Below are positions 26,296 to 40,974 of a DNA stretch of 64,000 bases, in pieces. The position numbers and the translations under genes were made by a program. A model generated the notes under the pieces. The model was not told the DNA's origin. It made no database searches and saw only the letters and a program-made list of their open reading frames with translations. The stretch comes from Ascidia mentula (Eukaryota > Chordata > Ascidiacea > Phlebobranchia > Ascidiidae), in assembly GCA_947561715.1 (NCBI GenBank), contig OX387199.1, positions 16,001,001 to 16,065,000 of the forward strand, read 5' to 3'. Every line of letters starts with the position of its first letter. Position 1 is the first letter of the stretch.

Positions 26296-29200
26296 TTAGG
26301 CACCGCCCATGCATTCCAGTGGACCGAGACTGTACCAACCAAATTCACCAGAATCTCTCGCATCACCGAACATTACTTGCGTCACTGGGAGCTTGGTTTT
26401 ATCGGTCAAATATCCTTCATCAACAGTTAACCGTCCAGTGTTTTTATCGCAGTTGCACAGGGTGCCTGGGTGGTCGCACGATGCTGCAAAATGGTTTTGT
26501 TAGTTTGTTTTCACTCAGAACAAACTGTAGTTGCGAAAACAACATGTTAATTGGATCAATCCAAGTACGTTATTTACTATGAATATCGTTGTTCATTTGA
26601 GTTTAAAGTTATTAGATTAAACGAACGAAAATTGGTAAAAACGAGACAAAAACGAAATGCTGTATGTAACTATTAGGTTTGTGGGCATAGCAGCCAAACT
26701 GGATCAGCATGGAATACTTGTATGTGAGAATATTACTATAATTTATAAAAGCAATGCTTTTCAAACTAAATCGCAAGCGACTCGTTGTATTTGGAGAAAA
26801 TTTTCCGCGGCCTCTCAGTTCGGCAGCAATATTTAAATATTTTATTGCAACATCAGTTTATTCTTGTTAAATGACCGAAAAACTCTCAGGAGGCGAAAGG
26901 AAAGAAACCACAATTCAGTTTATTGTACGATGTAGTTTTACCTGTCTCGCCACAAGCGCAGTAGCCGTTCCTTTGTGACGTTGCACCTCCCCAATATAAC
27001 ATTGTTTCGTTATCACGTGACACCCATGCGGCGTATCCACTGCCGTTGTTGAGCATGATGCTGCTGTCGCAACGATACTGAAAGTTCAGATTGTTATTTA
27101 AGGAAACCTAAAGCTCAGCAAAATGTAATTGATCGTTTTTTAATTAAACTGCGGATTTAATATTTGGGCTGTGTATGTGCTTCAGTATAATAATTTTGCA
27201 CAACAATCGCAATATGTATTTCCCATCAACTCTTTTTCATTGAAAACTTTACAACAATAACAGTAAACCCCACACGAAAATGAATCATTTAACGAAGTAT
27301 TTTAACCGATTGAGTTCTTGCCATCTTGGTATACGTTGACAACACAGGACACGTGGGTTAACTTATTGAAGGCAGATCGCCTTACACCATATAACGTTGT
27401 TTGAGGAATTTATATGGATTAAATATGGCCCCGATTCCGTATTCACTTTTTCCCACCTTGATAAACTGCCTACAGTGGTCTGAAGCATTTATAAGAGCGA
27501 CGATCTGGTTGATGCTTGCGTCATAATTTACTCGACGTTTGTGGCAGTATGCTGGTTCGCATTTTGAAACCGACTCTTCCCCTATGACGTCGTGTTCGAT
27601 TGTTGTGATGGCTGAAATACAAAATGTAATCATTGAGCTGCATTTAATACAAATAAGTACCATGGAAGTGTTTCGTTTATATTGGTGGCAGAGAATCTAA
27701 AAGGCATTTCCATTTGCCCTGAAAGTTTACAGTAACTTTTACATTTTATTTTTAATTAAACTTTGTGCCTTCTGTAACTGAAACTTAACTACACTAGTCA
27801 ACTCTGAGCATGGTTTCATTCCAACTTTCAGGATTTAAGCACAATGTAAATGTATTATCTGGATATGTTATTAATGGTGATGCCACAATAAAAGGTTTAC
27901 CTTCACCAGTACTGAAGTTGCAATAAACATAAAATGGCTGCAAAAGGTCAGGTTGGGGTGAGATGAGGTACGTTCCAGTACGCAATAGATTGCTGTCATT
28001 GCATGTCTTGGGGAAATCTACCAAGATATTACATATAATTAAACATGCTGAAAACAATCTTGTTGAGCTGCACAGTCAGTTTCTGATCTTCAAATGTTAT
28101 TTGTGTGAGTTACTCCATATCTAAGGAAGAAGCTTTACAGGCTCGACATCTCACTCCGACCGGTTGGCAAAAAGTGGCTAATCCTGCCGGGCTGCAATTT
28201 CTGGGCCGCAAAGCCTGTAAACCTCATGATCTTGATATGATAGCTGTGATTGCCAAGTAAGGACCTGTACAGTGGGGCGATCCTGCCAATCATGCCATTA
28301 AATGAAACATTACTGCGTTATCTAAGGATATCATTAAAAAAGCAGAAATTTTGCTCAATAGATAAGATTCATCAAAGGCACTTCAATAAAAACCATGAAA
28401 AGGTTTCTCGAAACATTGTGGCTAGTTTATGTCAATTTATGATATACGTACATGATGGACATGATGGCAAAGAAGCACCAGTTAAAGACCATGAACCATC
28501 ATTCTGGCAAGTATTGATAATTGTACCAGTCGGTGTTGAACCATCATCACATGAGTAAGTAACCTGTGAAGTTCTTGAATAAGCATCATTCACAGGTGTA
28601 AACGAACCACGATCAATTGATGGAGGTGGACAACACTCTAAAAGCAAACGACCAAAATAAATTGATTAGCCGCCAAATAAAAAAATGTGCCCCAAAATTT
28701 ATGTTGAATCGTAAATAAAAAATTGGTTCAAAAGCATTTTTTTTTAATTTTGAGGCTAAAAATTTAGAATTTTGTTGAATAATTGTTGGAAAAGGTCACC
28801 ACTTTCTTTGCATTGTGGGTTTTTAGTCCACTGCAGTACTTTGGAAAGTAAATTTCAGTACTTTGAAAAGAAATTGGAGGTATTCCTACCGAAGTATAAC
28901 CAGGGGCACAAAACAGTGTCACTTGACAGTAATTTTTGTGGGGAACTCCCTTTTCGATAAATGTTTCACATTTGCTTTTTTGGTAGTGTACATGGATAAT
29001 TACCCATATCAACTTACCTACTAAATTACATTGTGGGTTTGCTGTCCATGCACCATTATTCTCACAAATTATTGTTCCTGATCCAATTAACTGATATCCA
29101 TTGGAACAAGTGTATGTGACAACATTGTTTGAGTTAGGTGTGTAAGGCCCATCGCTTGGTGTAAAACCTTCCATATTAGGAACAGTTGGAGGGACTGGAC

Positions 29201-30914
29201 AAACTAAAAAACGAAAACTTATCAATTTATTGTAAAACAAACATTGATACAGTTTTTTTTAAATTTAACTTAAAAAAATTATTTCAATCCCATTTTTTTA
29301 TCATATCACTAATTAACTTCCTTGTCTTCGCAACAAGCAATAATACAACATAAACTAAAAGTGTAAAGAAAGTTACCAGTTCAGGACCAGAAGTGGTTAT
29401 TTAAAAGTTACAAAGCTGCCATATTGCCCAGGCATCTTTTCTGCAGTTATTTTGGGCAGTTTTAGCGATGCAAATTGTTAATTAAGGTGTCATCATGTTT
29501 AAATTTCTATAAGGTGTAACATCATTGAAGGCAAATCGTATTCCTTTTCATTTGCATATTGACGGTATCTGCGTTTACCGAGCATGCAACAAGCCAAGTA
29601 AACTCCACAAAAGTTTACCATTTGTATTATTGCAGGTTGGTGCAGCTTCTCTACTCCATGTTCCATCATTAAGGCAAGTTAGTACTGGATCATCCTGGAT
29701 TTGATATGGACATGAGTAGGTAACAGTTTCTGCTGGGTCATAGTAAGTTTTTACTGGTGAATAAATTCCTGCTTCAGTGGTTGGTGGGGAAGCACATTCT
29801 GTTAGAAATTATCAACACAAATGAAAAACATGCTATAAAATTGTGAAACACAATCTTACTGTAGATGGAAGGGTAAAAACAAGCTGCCTTATCATCATTC
29901 CAACAACAGCCCCAAAGCTCACACAATTCCCTTGAAAACAATACACTATATTTCGATCCATAAAACAACCATTTTCAAGTTACCTTGTTGGACAGAAAAA
30001 GAAACCACACCGTAGACGAGTTTCTTGGCATTGCAATGAAATTGAATCTAAACACCACAATTTTAGGAAAACACTCCATACGTGACAACATTTAAGCAAT
30101 TAAATTCAGCAAAAAAATATTACATGTTGCTAACACATGTGCCATACTTTTGTGCTATCTATTCATGGTTCCGACTTAAGAGTCAACAATTGATTTGACG
30201 TCACAATGCTGCAGGTAAAAATTTAGCGGAAAATGCATTGGTTTTGACAGTGGTTCTTCAACAAAACGCGTGTAACGCTACGGTAAATAATTTTGTTGAA
30301 ATTTTTTTTTGTTTACTTCTTTGCAAACAAGTAATTGTCGAAGAATGTAAGTGCCAAGCATCAAAAACAAAACATTGCAGCGACAGTGGTCTTCACCCGC
30401 AATAGCGCCGTTAGCGTCCATGTGCATTTTATAAACACCCCTGCACAAGCTGTTTATTAACGTTGTAGCCGTTTGCGCAGAAATAAAGTTATAAAGTTAT
30501 TTCATTCGAATCATGGTTATAAATCTTTCCACTAAATTGAAAGTAAATATAAATTTGAAACAGCTGTGCCAGTGTTGAAACGACTACAAGTTTAGCATCG
30601 ATCAAAAAAATTTCCTACCCTTTCGATAACACTTCATAGATTCATCTGCCGGCTCCTCGTCAAAGCAACAATCTCTGTAAATGGACGTAACAGTTTTATT
30701 GGCTAAATTTCCACAAACCCCTACAACCTTATAAGGATATACATGTAATTATATATTCCCACCTTCTTTCACACTGTGTGCGCGTGATAACGCTACTCCC
30801 GCAAGCTTGTCTTCTTGCATACGATACAGCACAAGTTCTCACAGCTGATTCCGTCTCAAAGCAGCAAACCACCAACACACACCAAACAATGGCGCAATTA
30901 TCGATGAAAGGCAT
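26296..30914 (-). CDS. Trefoil x2 - CCP x3 - Caspr/fibrinogen-like secreted protein, copy B (complete)
   Basis: Eleven in-phase exons on the minus strand: 30763-30914, 30619-30674, 29984-30047, 29860-29945, 29619-29798, 29018-29203, 28452-28637, 27901-28017, 27457-27611, 26942-27077 and 26296-26483. They total 1506 nt, a 501-residue protein. Order: signal peptide (1-24), trefoil (28-66), trefoil-like (76-113), CCP (121-179), CCP (181-241), CCP (243-303), then a C-terminal domain (305-501) resembling the fibrinogen-like part of contactin-associated (Caspr/CNTNAP) proteins. Diagnostic segments are PFYVYCNF, HKRRVNYDASINQI, MLYWGGA, YCACG, LCNCD and LPVTQVMFGD, ending GPLECMGGA. No transmembrane segment is seen, so it is probably secreted. 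It is a near-identical tandem duplicate of copy A; position 1 of the window aligns with about 27763. The exon chain is confident; the function is not known from sequence. Confidence 0.85.
28134..28221. repeat. 88-bp foldback, copy B counterpart
   Basis: Same position in the orthologous intron of the second trefoil/CCP gene. The 10-bp terminal inverted repeats TTTACAGGCT / AGCCTGTAAA are both intact although the interior differs at several bases. Confidence 0.5.
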
Positions 30915-31766
30915 ATTTACAACCACAAAAATTTTGAGTATAAGATTAAAGTCTAAAACCGGCAAAAAGGCACAAAAAAATTAGCACGAATTTGTGTCAA
31001 TTTTAGGTCATATAATGACATCCACATATGAAAGTTTGATTGCCATAACATGTTGGAACAGGTGAATTTTACTCCCATAAGGCCATAAACAAAAAATGTT
31101 TTACCTTTGCGTTGTTTCTGTTGAAATTCACGAACGCCGTATGTTCAAACACAATCAGCAAACGTTGGAACTAGCCCACATACCACAACTAGCCTATACT
31201 CAACTGGAAAACATGTTTGCTTGAACCGCTGAAAACTGGAACAATGCACATTGAGCAAGCATCCTCTTCCGTTGCAAGGATGCCCATTGTAATATTAATA
31301 ACTGTTTGTGTACATCTGATTGCATCGCCTAACATGAGTTTCCTGCTGTAAATCTCTTATGTTTGTACACAGGCAATTAGACACTCTTGCATTAAACATC
31401 CCAACCCACACAAAGCAAAGTCTATGCCAACCTCCATGTTCAGTCCAGCTTTTCAAACGTGCTTTCCATAAATAACCAAATGGCATCGAATGCTTGATGG
31501 AATAACCTTCATATGTACCAAAATATGAAACACCAGATCACAGTTCCGTCTGAAGTAAATTTTTTTCGTCACATCACCAGGTTTTGCATTCCAATTATTA
31601 ATTTTAATTGGTAGGTTTATCTCTTGACTGTTGTTGCCGATTGTAGAGTTGTCTTTGCCCAATAAAAAATATTTGCGCTACCTTACGGGGTAGAAACTAC
31701 GTGGTCACACCTCATAGGTGGCGCAGTTCAACAGTACCTGCGTTAAATTGTAAAATCGGCCCGCAG
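30915..31766. other. 5' flank of trefoil gene copy B, no gene recognised
   Basis: Near-identical to 3142-4005. Its last part (about 31665-31766) is the unit-tail sequence that precedes the SINE. Confidence 0.4.
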
Positions 31767-31894
31767 GGGCGGGTGATTGGCAGCATTAACCAAGCGCCCG
31801 ACCCGTATACCAAGAATAAAAAAACCTGATCGGGTTTCGTGCCCAGGACATCCTGGGTTCAAATCCCGGTGTGGTCAAAAAAAAAAAAAAAAAA
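31767..31894 (+). mobile_element. tRNA-derived SINE, counterpart of 4006-4129
   Basis: Same locus as the first SINE, with A and B boxes and a longer A tail. Flanking CGCAG duplications are retained. Confidence 0.75.
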
Positions 31895-32073
31895 TTCGGA
31901 CGCAGAACTGATGAAAAATACTGGGGTATGGATGTTTACACTGTATAACAAAACTTCTACCGAAGCAAATATGTTTTATCGAAAAGTCAAACACTGCAAA
32001 ATGAAGAAGTGCTCGCACAGTTACATAATGTGTACATTCGGTCGTATTTGTATACGACCATTGTATTTGCATA

Positions 32074-32149
32074 GGGCGGGTGATTGGAAACCTGATCGGG
32101 ATTCGTGCCCAGGATGGCTTGGGTTCAAATCCCGGTGTGATAAAAAAAA
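32074..32149 (+). mobile_element. tRNA-derived SINE with internal deletion
   Basis: Counterpart of 4309-4422. The stretch from the A box to CCATAAAG is missing, so GGGCGGGTGATTGG is followed directly by AAACCTGATCGGG. Confidence 0.65.
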
Positions 32150-32916
32150 TGGTCGTGTTTGTATCGATTTTATTGCGGAAATCATTATTTGTGCGCCAAG
32201 AAGACTCTTTGTCGTAATGAAATAGTTGGATTGATTTGTTTATGGGAGTTATGCGTTGAATTGCCGTTAGCCTTGGAAGTATGTCTCGATCGAATGCAAC
32301 GTCAAGACTGTTACGACATTTTAGTAAAGGAGTTGGGCGTACACGAGACAATCAATAACAAACAACCCTACTTCGACCACTGACCTGCTCAGAGTTTTTA
32401 CTAGCTAAGATGTGATTTGCCGAAACAACAATTCTTTCCCCATTTGTCGTTGGAATTCCCACACGTACAAGTATTCCTAATGGCATGGAAACTTATCAAA
32501 GTTTCACAGACTAAAAAGTACATGGAAGTTTGAAATACAGCCATTTTATTTACCATTAAAATCATCCATCTCCCATTTAGGAATACGTTGTTGGCTACAC
32601 CCACTAACAACCAGAACCATGTGTTGGTCAACTACAGCAAATGAATGTCGTTGTGCGAATGCTGACACAAAATCAAGATAAATTTAAACCCTTTTTCACA
32701 ACAACTTTCAAAAATCCTTTCTTGTATGAAACTAGATGCTGATCAATTTAAGTTTCGGATCCATTCAAACTACAGGAAGGGACGCGTAGTTCTTTTGCCA
32801 ACATCAATAGTTCATGGTTTTCTTTGCAGGCGTCAACGGCTTATATCGTTGAACAACAAACTACTTTAGTTCTTTGATATCATACGTTTACCTGTTATCG
32901 CTGTCTTATTATCAGG

Positions 32917-35058
<2,142 letters not shown>

Positions 35059-36330
35059 TGAACATTATGACGAAACTTGTGTTGTTTCTGAAAACTAGTG
35101 TCGTTTTTAAATTGAAAAGTAAAATCCCAAACTAGTTCAAAATAGTTTGTAAGTAATTTCGTCATATGATTATTGCACCGTTTTGTCTAGCACTGTATAT
35201 TAGTGTTGTGTAGTGCGTTCCAGGGAATAAATATATATTAGTCGACGGCTTCAGATTCCTTTAGAAGCTTTTCAGGACAAAGTATTTCAACATTTGAGTT
35301 TCAAAACTGATGTCAAATTACTGGATAGGGTTTTATAGTTAAAGAAAGAACCAAAATCGATCGTGTTGTTTCATTTTTACTCACTTAGCAGTCGCAGCAA
35401 CTGATTGGCAGAAATAAAGTTTCTATAGATCGTTTTATTTCGAAAGACGGTATGAACCGTGTGGTGAATTAAATGTATCTGTTAAGGTTTAGTATCTCCA
35501 TAGAAAGGTTCAACATTACAATTTACACATATTTGCAGATGGGCGCCTGGCTTAGTAACCTTGATGGTTTTATCCGTATCCTTGTGATTTTTGGCTAATT
35601 TCTTTTATGTATCGTTCATCTGTGCGGTTGTTTTTTTGCGTGCAAAATACACATGATTTCATTACATTTGTAATTTATAAATTGCAGTTACCGAATGTAG
35701 CTATACACAACAAAATATGTGAGAGACGCGAATGACCGTATTGCAACCGAACCTTGTTCAAGAAAAGCGAATTTTCAAATGCGGTTTCATAATAATGATC
35801 AGAAAAGATACTTGGAAACTCACTGGTTTCTATCAACAATACCAACGCGAGAGCAAACAGAAACCTAGACAATGGATTTTACTTCTTCCTAGCTCAGCAA
35901 CTTCTAAAACGATTTCCGTGCATTTAATGCCGACAATCCTGTTTATGAAGTTGTTGATTGTTTCGAGCCCATCACACAATCCTAGGAAATATGAAAGGTT
36001 TCGCAGCTTAAGATGAATGTGTCCTCCCGGGTAAATAAGGTAATCAGTGACGGACGGTTTCTCTCTGCATGCAAGAACGCCATCAGTACTTTAAAAAAAA
36101 AACGTACTTCAATTATGCGACAGTGTGAGCGTCAAGATGTTGACAAATCAATTAAGAACTGGTGACCCTGTACCTACAAACAAAAGTAAATTCCAAATTA
36201 CTTTATTGATCATGACATTTTCGCGTGCTTGACTAGGTCAAATTATGAAACGTGCCGTATCAGTCTAATATCTGCAACTAAATTGTCATGGCTTGGCACT
36301 CTTTGAAGAAACTGACTCGTATATTATGAA
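35059..36330. other. 3' flank of copy 2, no recognised gene
   Basis: Counterpart of 7672-8943, with the AATAAA region near 35226-35231. No coding sequence supported. Confidence 0.35.
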
Positions 36331-36372
36331 GTACACGAGTATAGGCGGTAACCCTCGCTTCATCAGGTGTAA
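36331..36372 (-). ncRNA. Hammerhead-like motif, class I, decayed
   Basis: Minus strand: UACAC, CUGAUGA, A, GCGAGGGUUAC and then ACUCGUGUAC. Stem I and the first core strand remain, but the GAAA strand is gone. It is the counterpart of the motifs at 8944 and 54576. Confidence 0.45.
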
Positions 36373-36598
36373 ACCAAAAAAAATTGTCATATATTTGACC
36401 TGATGAAGCAGGGGATGTCATCAAATTTGGGGATTCCGTCGATTCACTGCAAAAAAATTAACAAGTTATGTGGTAAAAAAAATTTTCCTGTTTGAACTTT
36501 GGGCACATTTTTTCCGAATTATTTCGCATTTTTTTCATTAAATATTTTTTCTCTGATTGGCACTCTTTTGCAAAAGACAGACTTTTGTATTGTAAATG

Positions 36599-36642
36599 GT
36601 ACACAAGCTTTCGCGATTTTCCTTCGCTTCGTCAGGTGTAAA
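36599..36642 (-). ncRNA. Hammerhead-ribozyme-like motif, class II, intact core
   Basis: Minus-strand twin of 36953-36998 in the left inverted terminal repeat: UACAC, CUGACGA, A, GCGA-loop-UCGC, GAAA, GCUU, GUGUA. Confidence 0.7.
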
Positions 36643-36680
36643 TGAACACAATGCGATACAAAAAAACACTTCAACGAAGT

Positions 36681-36757
36681 GCAAGGGAGACGGCCGAGCA
36701 ACACCACATTGCAAGGGAGACGGCCGAGCAAACGGTGCAAGGGAGACGGCCGAGCAA
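36681..36757 (+). repeat. Three copies of a 21-bp repeat
   Basis: GCAAGGGAGACGGCCGAGCA plus one A occurs at 36681, 36711 and 36737. The nearly identical unit 3 has one copy at about 46105. The repeat lies in the former GIY-YIG frame (ARETAEQ). Confidence 0.7.
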
Positions 36758-36952
36758 CACCACATTAACCGCTTCAACGCCATCAAAGATGGGCTCAACA
36801 GAGATTGGGGATTCCTGAGCCATTATCAACACGACGATGCCGCAGGAACGATGCAGTAACACGACGACGCCAACTAACGGCAGCTTATCATTTACAGTGC
36901 CTTTTTTCTTCGACCGCCTTGCGCTTGTTTTTTTTGTATCGCATTGTGTTCA

Positions 36953-36998
36953 TTTACACCTGACGAAGCGAAGGAAAATCGCGAAAGCTTGTGTACCA
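36953..36998 (+). ncRNA. Hammerhead-ribozyme-like motif, class II, intact core
   Basis: UUUACAC, CUGACGA, A, stem II GCGA-AGGAAAA-UCGC, GAAA, GCUU (predicted cleavage after CUU), GUGUACC. Stem I is five Watson-Crick pairs (UACAC/GUGUA), stem II four, and stem III two (A-U, G-C). All core bases of the hammerhead are present, plus one unpaired A after CUGACGA seen in the other classes too. Confidence 0.7.
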
Positions 36999-37189
36999 TT
37001 TACAATACAAAAGTCAGTCTTTTGCAAAAGAGTGCCTATCAGAGAAAGAATTTATCACATATAGACTGATACGGCAAGTTTAATAAATTCATTAAATATG
37101 ACAGTGCTGCTTCCTCAACCTATGTTAAGAATGTAACGAATATATTTAATCGTTTATCGAGTGGTTACTACAGCCAAGATGTCGTCTCG

Positions 37190-40100
37190 GTAAGAGTTTC
37201 CAACTACAGTTTGAATTAATTTTCATTGGTGGGTATATCACGTGCATGGTCTTGGCGTTCTTCTTCAGCTTCAATCAATTGTAATCTAACACGCATAGAA
37301 GCATCGAACTTGGAAGACGTCAAGATATCAACCATACCAGACCCTCTAACAAAGACACAGAAGTATGATGACTAATGATTTCTCTTTGAATCCTGAAGAT
37401 GACGCTGGTGTAAATACTGCAAAGCTAAACACGGCGAGGTGACTGACAAACATTCAAGTCCAACATCAGCACGAATATTAATTTCCGCGTTGCCTGTTTT
37501 TTGTGGTTGTTTTATTTATTAAGAATGACTGATGAAATCAAGCTTGTCATGATTTTTGTGATAAGTACGACAGACATAGCAAAAATGGCTGTGATTATCC
37601 ATTGAAGTAGAAAGTCTTACTACAAAAATAGACGTTTCCGCTGCAAACCACACATAGGGCAGCGCAGCTATGCAGAGAGGTTAACGAGAAGAATTTTGCA
37701 AACCGTCCCCTGAAATTGCTAAACGAACTGCCTGGTAACCGATAGTGCTACCGGCTCGGGTAATCCAAATTCTTGTATGTGCAACAAAAGCCATAATGAT
37801 TGAGAGCTGCAGACTGCAGCGGTATAGGTACCCAACGGATCGACGTTGATCGTAAGGTACCACAAAGTGGAAATTGTGGAACTTTGCTTGAGGTAAAAGC
37901 AGACGTTTCATCAGATTCAGTCAAGCGCGATTTCACCCACGTTGTATAAACTCAAGAAACCATAAACTTGCGAAACCAACAATCAAAAAATTTTCTGATT
38001 TCTAGGCTTCGAGCTCTTGCTCTCTCGCACATAAATCCCCAAAACGCCTAATAATGAGGTTGATTATCACAGAAAGCAAATATGTAAACGCTTGCTCCAC
38101 CAAGCAGTCTTTCCTCAAGGATCTCGGTCGAAAAAAAAATGTTGATGTTTTTTTATCATACTTTCGAAAAAGAAGCAATAATCTTCGCAACCTTTGATTC
38201 CTGTTTGCCCCCACAGTTGTCGTTTGGTACACTTGAAAATAATAATAATATTATCAGCATTGTCCGCTGATGTAAAAAAACAATTTACAAATGCAAACGC
38301 CAATCAAATTGACGACGTATTGAAGTAATACGCCAATGATAAACCGCACATTAAGTCTATTCCGCCATGCTATTGTGCTACAGTTATGCGAATGATCGGT
38401 TTCGATATGGGAAGAAATTATCATCTGTGCAAAAATTGCATTTCTACTCAGCATCCTTCGTAGGTTGGCAAAGTACCTTCAGACTGGAGCGTCTCAAGTG
38501 CCGTCTGCGGTTGTGCTTTCAAATTGCGTCACACGTGATGTGTTTACCAAAAGTTGGATTGTCACCACGTTTCCTGTTCTTTCTTCCACACCAAAATTTG
38601 GATTCAAATCGTTTCTTGAATTGATGTTGCGATCGGCAGATCGTAGAGTTGCCTTTGCCCAATCAAAAATATTTGCGCCACCATACGGGGTAGAAACTAC
38701 ATGTTCACTCCTCATAGGTGGCGCAGTTCAACAGTACCTGCGCTAAATAATAAAATCGGGTCGCAGAACTAATGGAAAATGCCTGTCGCGAGGCACCGAT
38801 GGACTACGACATCTAATAACAATCGAAATATTCCTAGCCCTGTCATGTTTCTCCAAAAACTGTGAAATTGTTTAAAACCAGTTTTTGTTCGAGTTCATAT
38901 CATTAACATCATATCATTGAAATGTGAAACCCGAATAAAGTAATGTGTACATTACATAAAAAGTAATTTTATTATTTTGTCCACAATCTTGTAAGCTTAT
39001 TACCTTGCAAGACCTTCGCGGACCAATAATGGTTCACAGTTTGGTAACCACTGGTATAAAAAACACATACACACAGCACGTATTTCATTATTTCGAAAAC
39101 AAAATTGCATTGAGCAAAATAGAATACCTTTTTCTCGGGTTCCGTATTCTTGCTTCTTGCATATAGGTCAGCTAAAAACTACCTAGTGGTTTTGGAGGCG
39201 TTTGATGTTGGCGGTTGCTCGCTCTGACTGTGCACGGATTCGGGTTCGAGACGGCATTTTTTAGTTTGTTGACTGATTGTTGATCCAGAATGGCTGATGT
39301 TAGTTAACCTATAATATTAGTGTTAACTGACAGAAATAGTTTTTTGGCGACATGTCGTTTTTCTAAATTCAGCTTGACAAAGCTCTCTGTGTATAAAACG
39401 TCCCAAACATCTGTGATGCCGTGAAGTGAAATCCACTTTTATTGTTTCTGTTGACACGTCTATGTTTTCTGTAGAATATATATACACGTCACGTCTTGCA
39501 GGGGCGGATCCATGGTCGATGGTTATTGCATTATGATATCTTAGTACCCAAGATTATTGACATTGCCAGCTAAGGTTTTTATTTCGTATTACGCAAAATT
39601 AAACGAAACCAGCAGATCTCAATCATAGTTAGACGTGTTGATAAAAAAAACGGCGGCAATGTGGTTGCTAAAAGCATGTCGCGTTCATGTTTAGGTTTTG
39701 ATAACAATAACGTTGAAATGATTGAAACGAGAAATTCATCACTTCTCTGCATTTTCAATGGTCACGCTTGAATGCCCAACAGTCAATATTGGCAAAAGCC
39801 CTCGGCCTGTTGTTAATTTTTAGCTTGTGTTCTGCATTGAAAGCAAGTGTGTATTTTGAAATTATGCCTTTCTGTGAATGAAGTGCAGTAGGAGTAAATT
39901 GCAAGGCAATACACGGGTAATCAATACTGTTTTATTGTTATAACTTGTAACTTATCCACTTTGATTTCCAGTTCAATTTTGAAATAGTATATTTTGTTAT
40001 TTGTCGTCTTCAAAATTATAGATCCCAATAATCCACATCAACGCCAAGGAATACACATGAATGAGTCTGATTTTAATGTGCAAGTGCAGGGAACTGTCAC

Positions 40101-40630
40101 ACTGCAATTAAATTAAAACAATAATTGTTACATCATAATTCGGAGATATTTTGGTTTTTTGATCCCAAGCAACTTGGGCTGTGACTGTCAGTTCGAGAAC
40201 CCCTGATTTCAACATTTAAAGGATGGTTTTGGCGGAAAGGCGGTAAAACATCAACAAAAGCGAAACTTGGCGGAAACCTAAAAGTGACCCGTCACGACGC
40301 CATGACGGTTTAACGGTACAACGACTTTGATGACTTCATGTAACTTTTTTACTTCCAGTTACGTCATCCACTCATACCACCCCGACATGTTATCAACTAC
40401 TATCCTTACATGGATTATTGTGTTGTGCTTCCATAGATATTCGCACCGAACGCACTACGAAGCATGCAGTGATTACATTCGGGGGTCTTCAGAAACCCTG
40501 GTTAAAAGTTTCGTTGCGCCAATAGTTCCATATTTATTTGACCGATTCCCTTTTAAATGCCACCATTGGATGTCGTAGTGAACAATGTTGTTGTAAAGAA
40601 CACCTTAATATACAAACACGACTGTTGTAT
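37190..40630. other. Unit 2 tail and inter-unit sequence, no recognised gene
   Basis: 37190-39300 matches the unit 3 tail (46557-48900) closely and unit 1/5 tails in part. It includes the SINE empty site at about 38745-38765. CAGGGGCGGATCCATGG near 39498 (and 48999) resembles a hAT terminal sequence, with no partner end seen. 39650-40630 has no match elsewhere in the window and no gene was recognised in it. A minus-strand frame at 37681-37911 is open here and at 47057-47287 only. Confidence 0.4.
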
Positions 40631-40678
40631 TTCGTGCCCAGGATGGCTTGGGTTCAAATCCCGGTGTGATAAAAAAAA
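40631..40678 (+). mobile_element. tRNA-derived SINE, 3' half only
   Basis: TTCGTGCCCAGGATGGC, B box GGTTCAAATCC, GTGTGAT and an A run. Marks the start of unit 3; the 5' half is missing at the junction. Confidence 0.6.
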
Positions 40679-40974
40679 TGGTCGAGTTTGTATCGATATT
40701 ATTGCGGAAATCATTATTTGTGTGCCAAGAAGACTCTTTGTCGTAATGAAATAGTGGGTATTGATTTGTTTTTTGGGGTTATGCGTTGAACTGCCGTTAG
40801 CCTTGGAGGTATGTCTCGATCGAATGCAACGTCAAGACTGCTACGACATTTTGGTAAAGGAGTTGGGCGTACACGAGACAATCAATAACAAACAACCCTA
40901 CTTCGACCACTGACCTGCTCACAGTGCATCGTTTTTACTAGCTAAGATGTGATTGGCCGAAACAACAATACTTC

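Larger units (their letters stand above)
36547..37087 (+). mobile_element. Penelope-like element B, short copy with inverted ribozyme-bearing ends
   Basis: About 541 bp flanked by a 12-bp target duplication, TTCATTAAATAT (36535-36546 and 37088-37099). About 115 bp at each end are inverted copies of one another, each holding a hammerhead-like motif. Between them is the end of a GIY-YIG-type protein (HHINRFNAIKDGLNRDWGF, SHYQHDD) and a tandem 21-bp repeat. The unit 3 counterpart (45902-46439) has a longer coding piece (HSVDDMRVMVLQKV). Inverted terminal repeats are known for Penelope-like elements. Confidence 0.7.
36414..37189 (+). pseudogene. Degenerate second pepsin-like paralogue, unit 2 (exons 3-4, interrupted)
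   Basis: The start matches exon 3 (SSNL.IPSIHC-like), with the DTM region gone and the GTGGTAAAA donor kept. The end (37091-37189) matches exon 4 up to the GTCTCG|GTAAG donor. A Penelope-like insertion (36547-37087) sits between them at the exon 4 acceptor. Exons 5-9 are missing. Confidence 0.7.

Noticed and set aside
37681-37911. Minus-strand frame, also at 47057-47287
   Set aside because: Open only in the two nearly identical units; the more diverged units 1 and 5 disrupt it.
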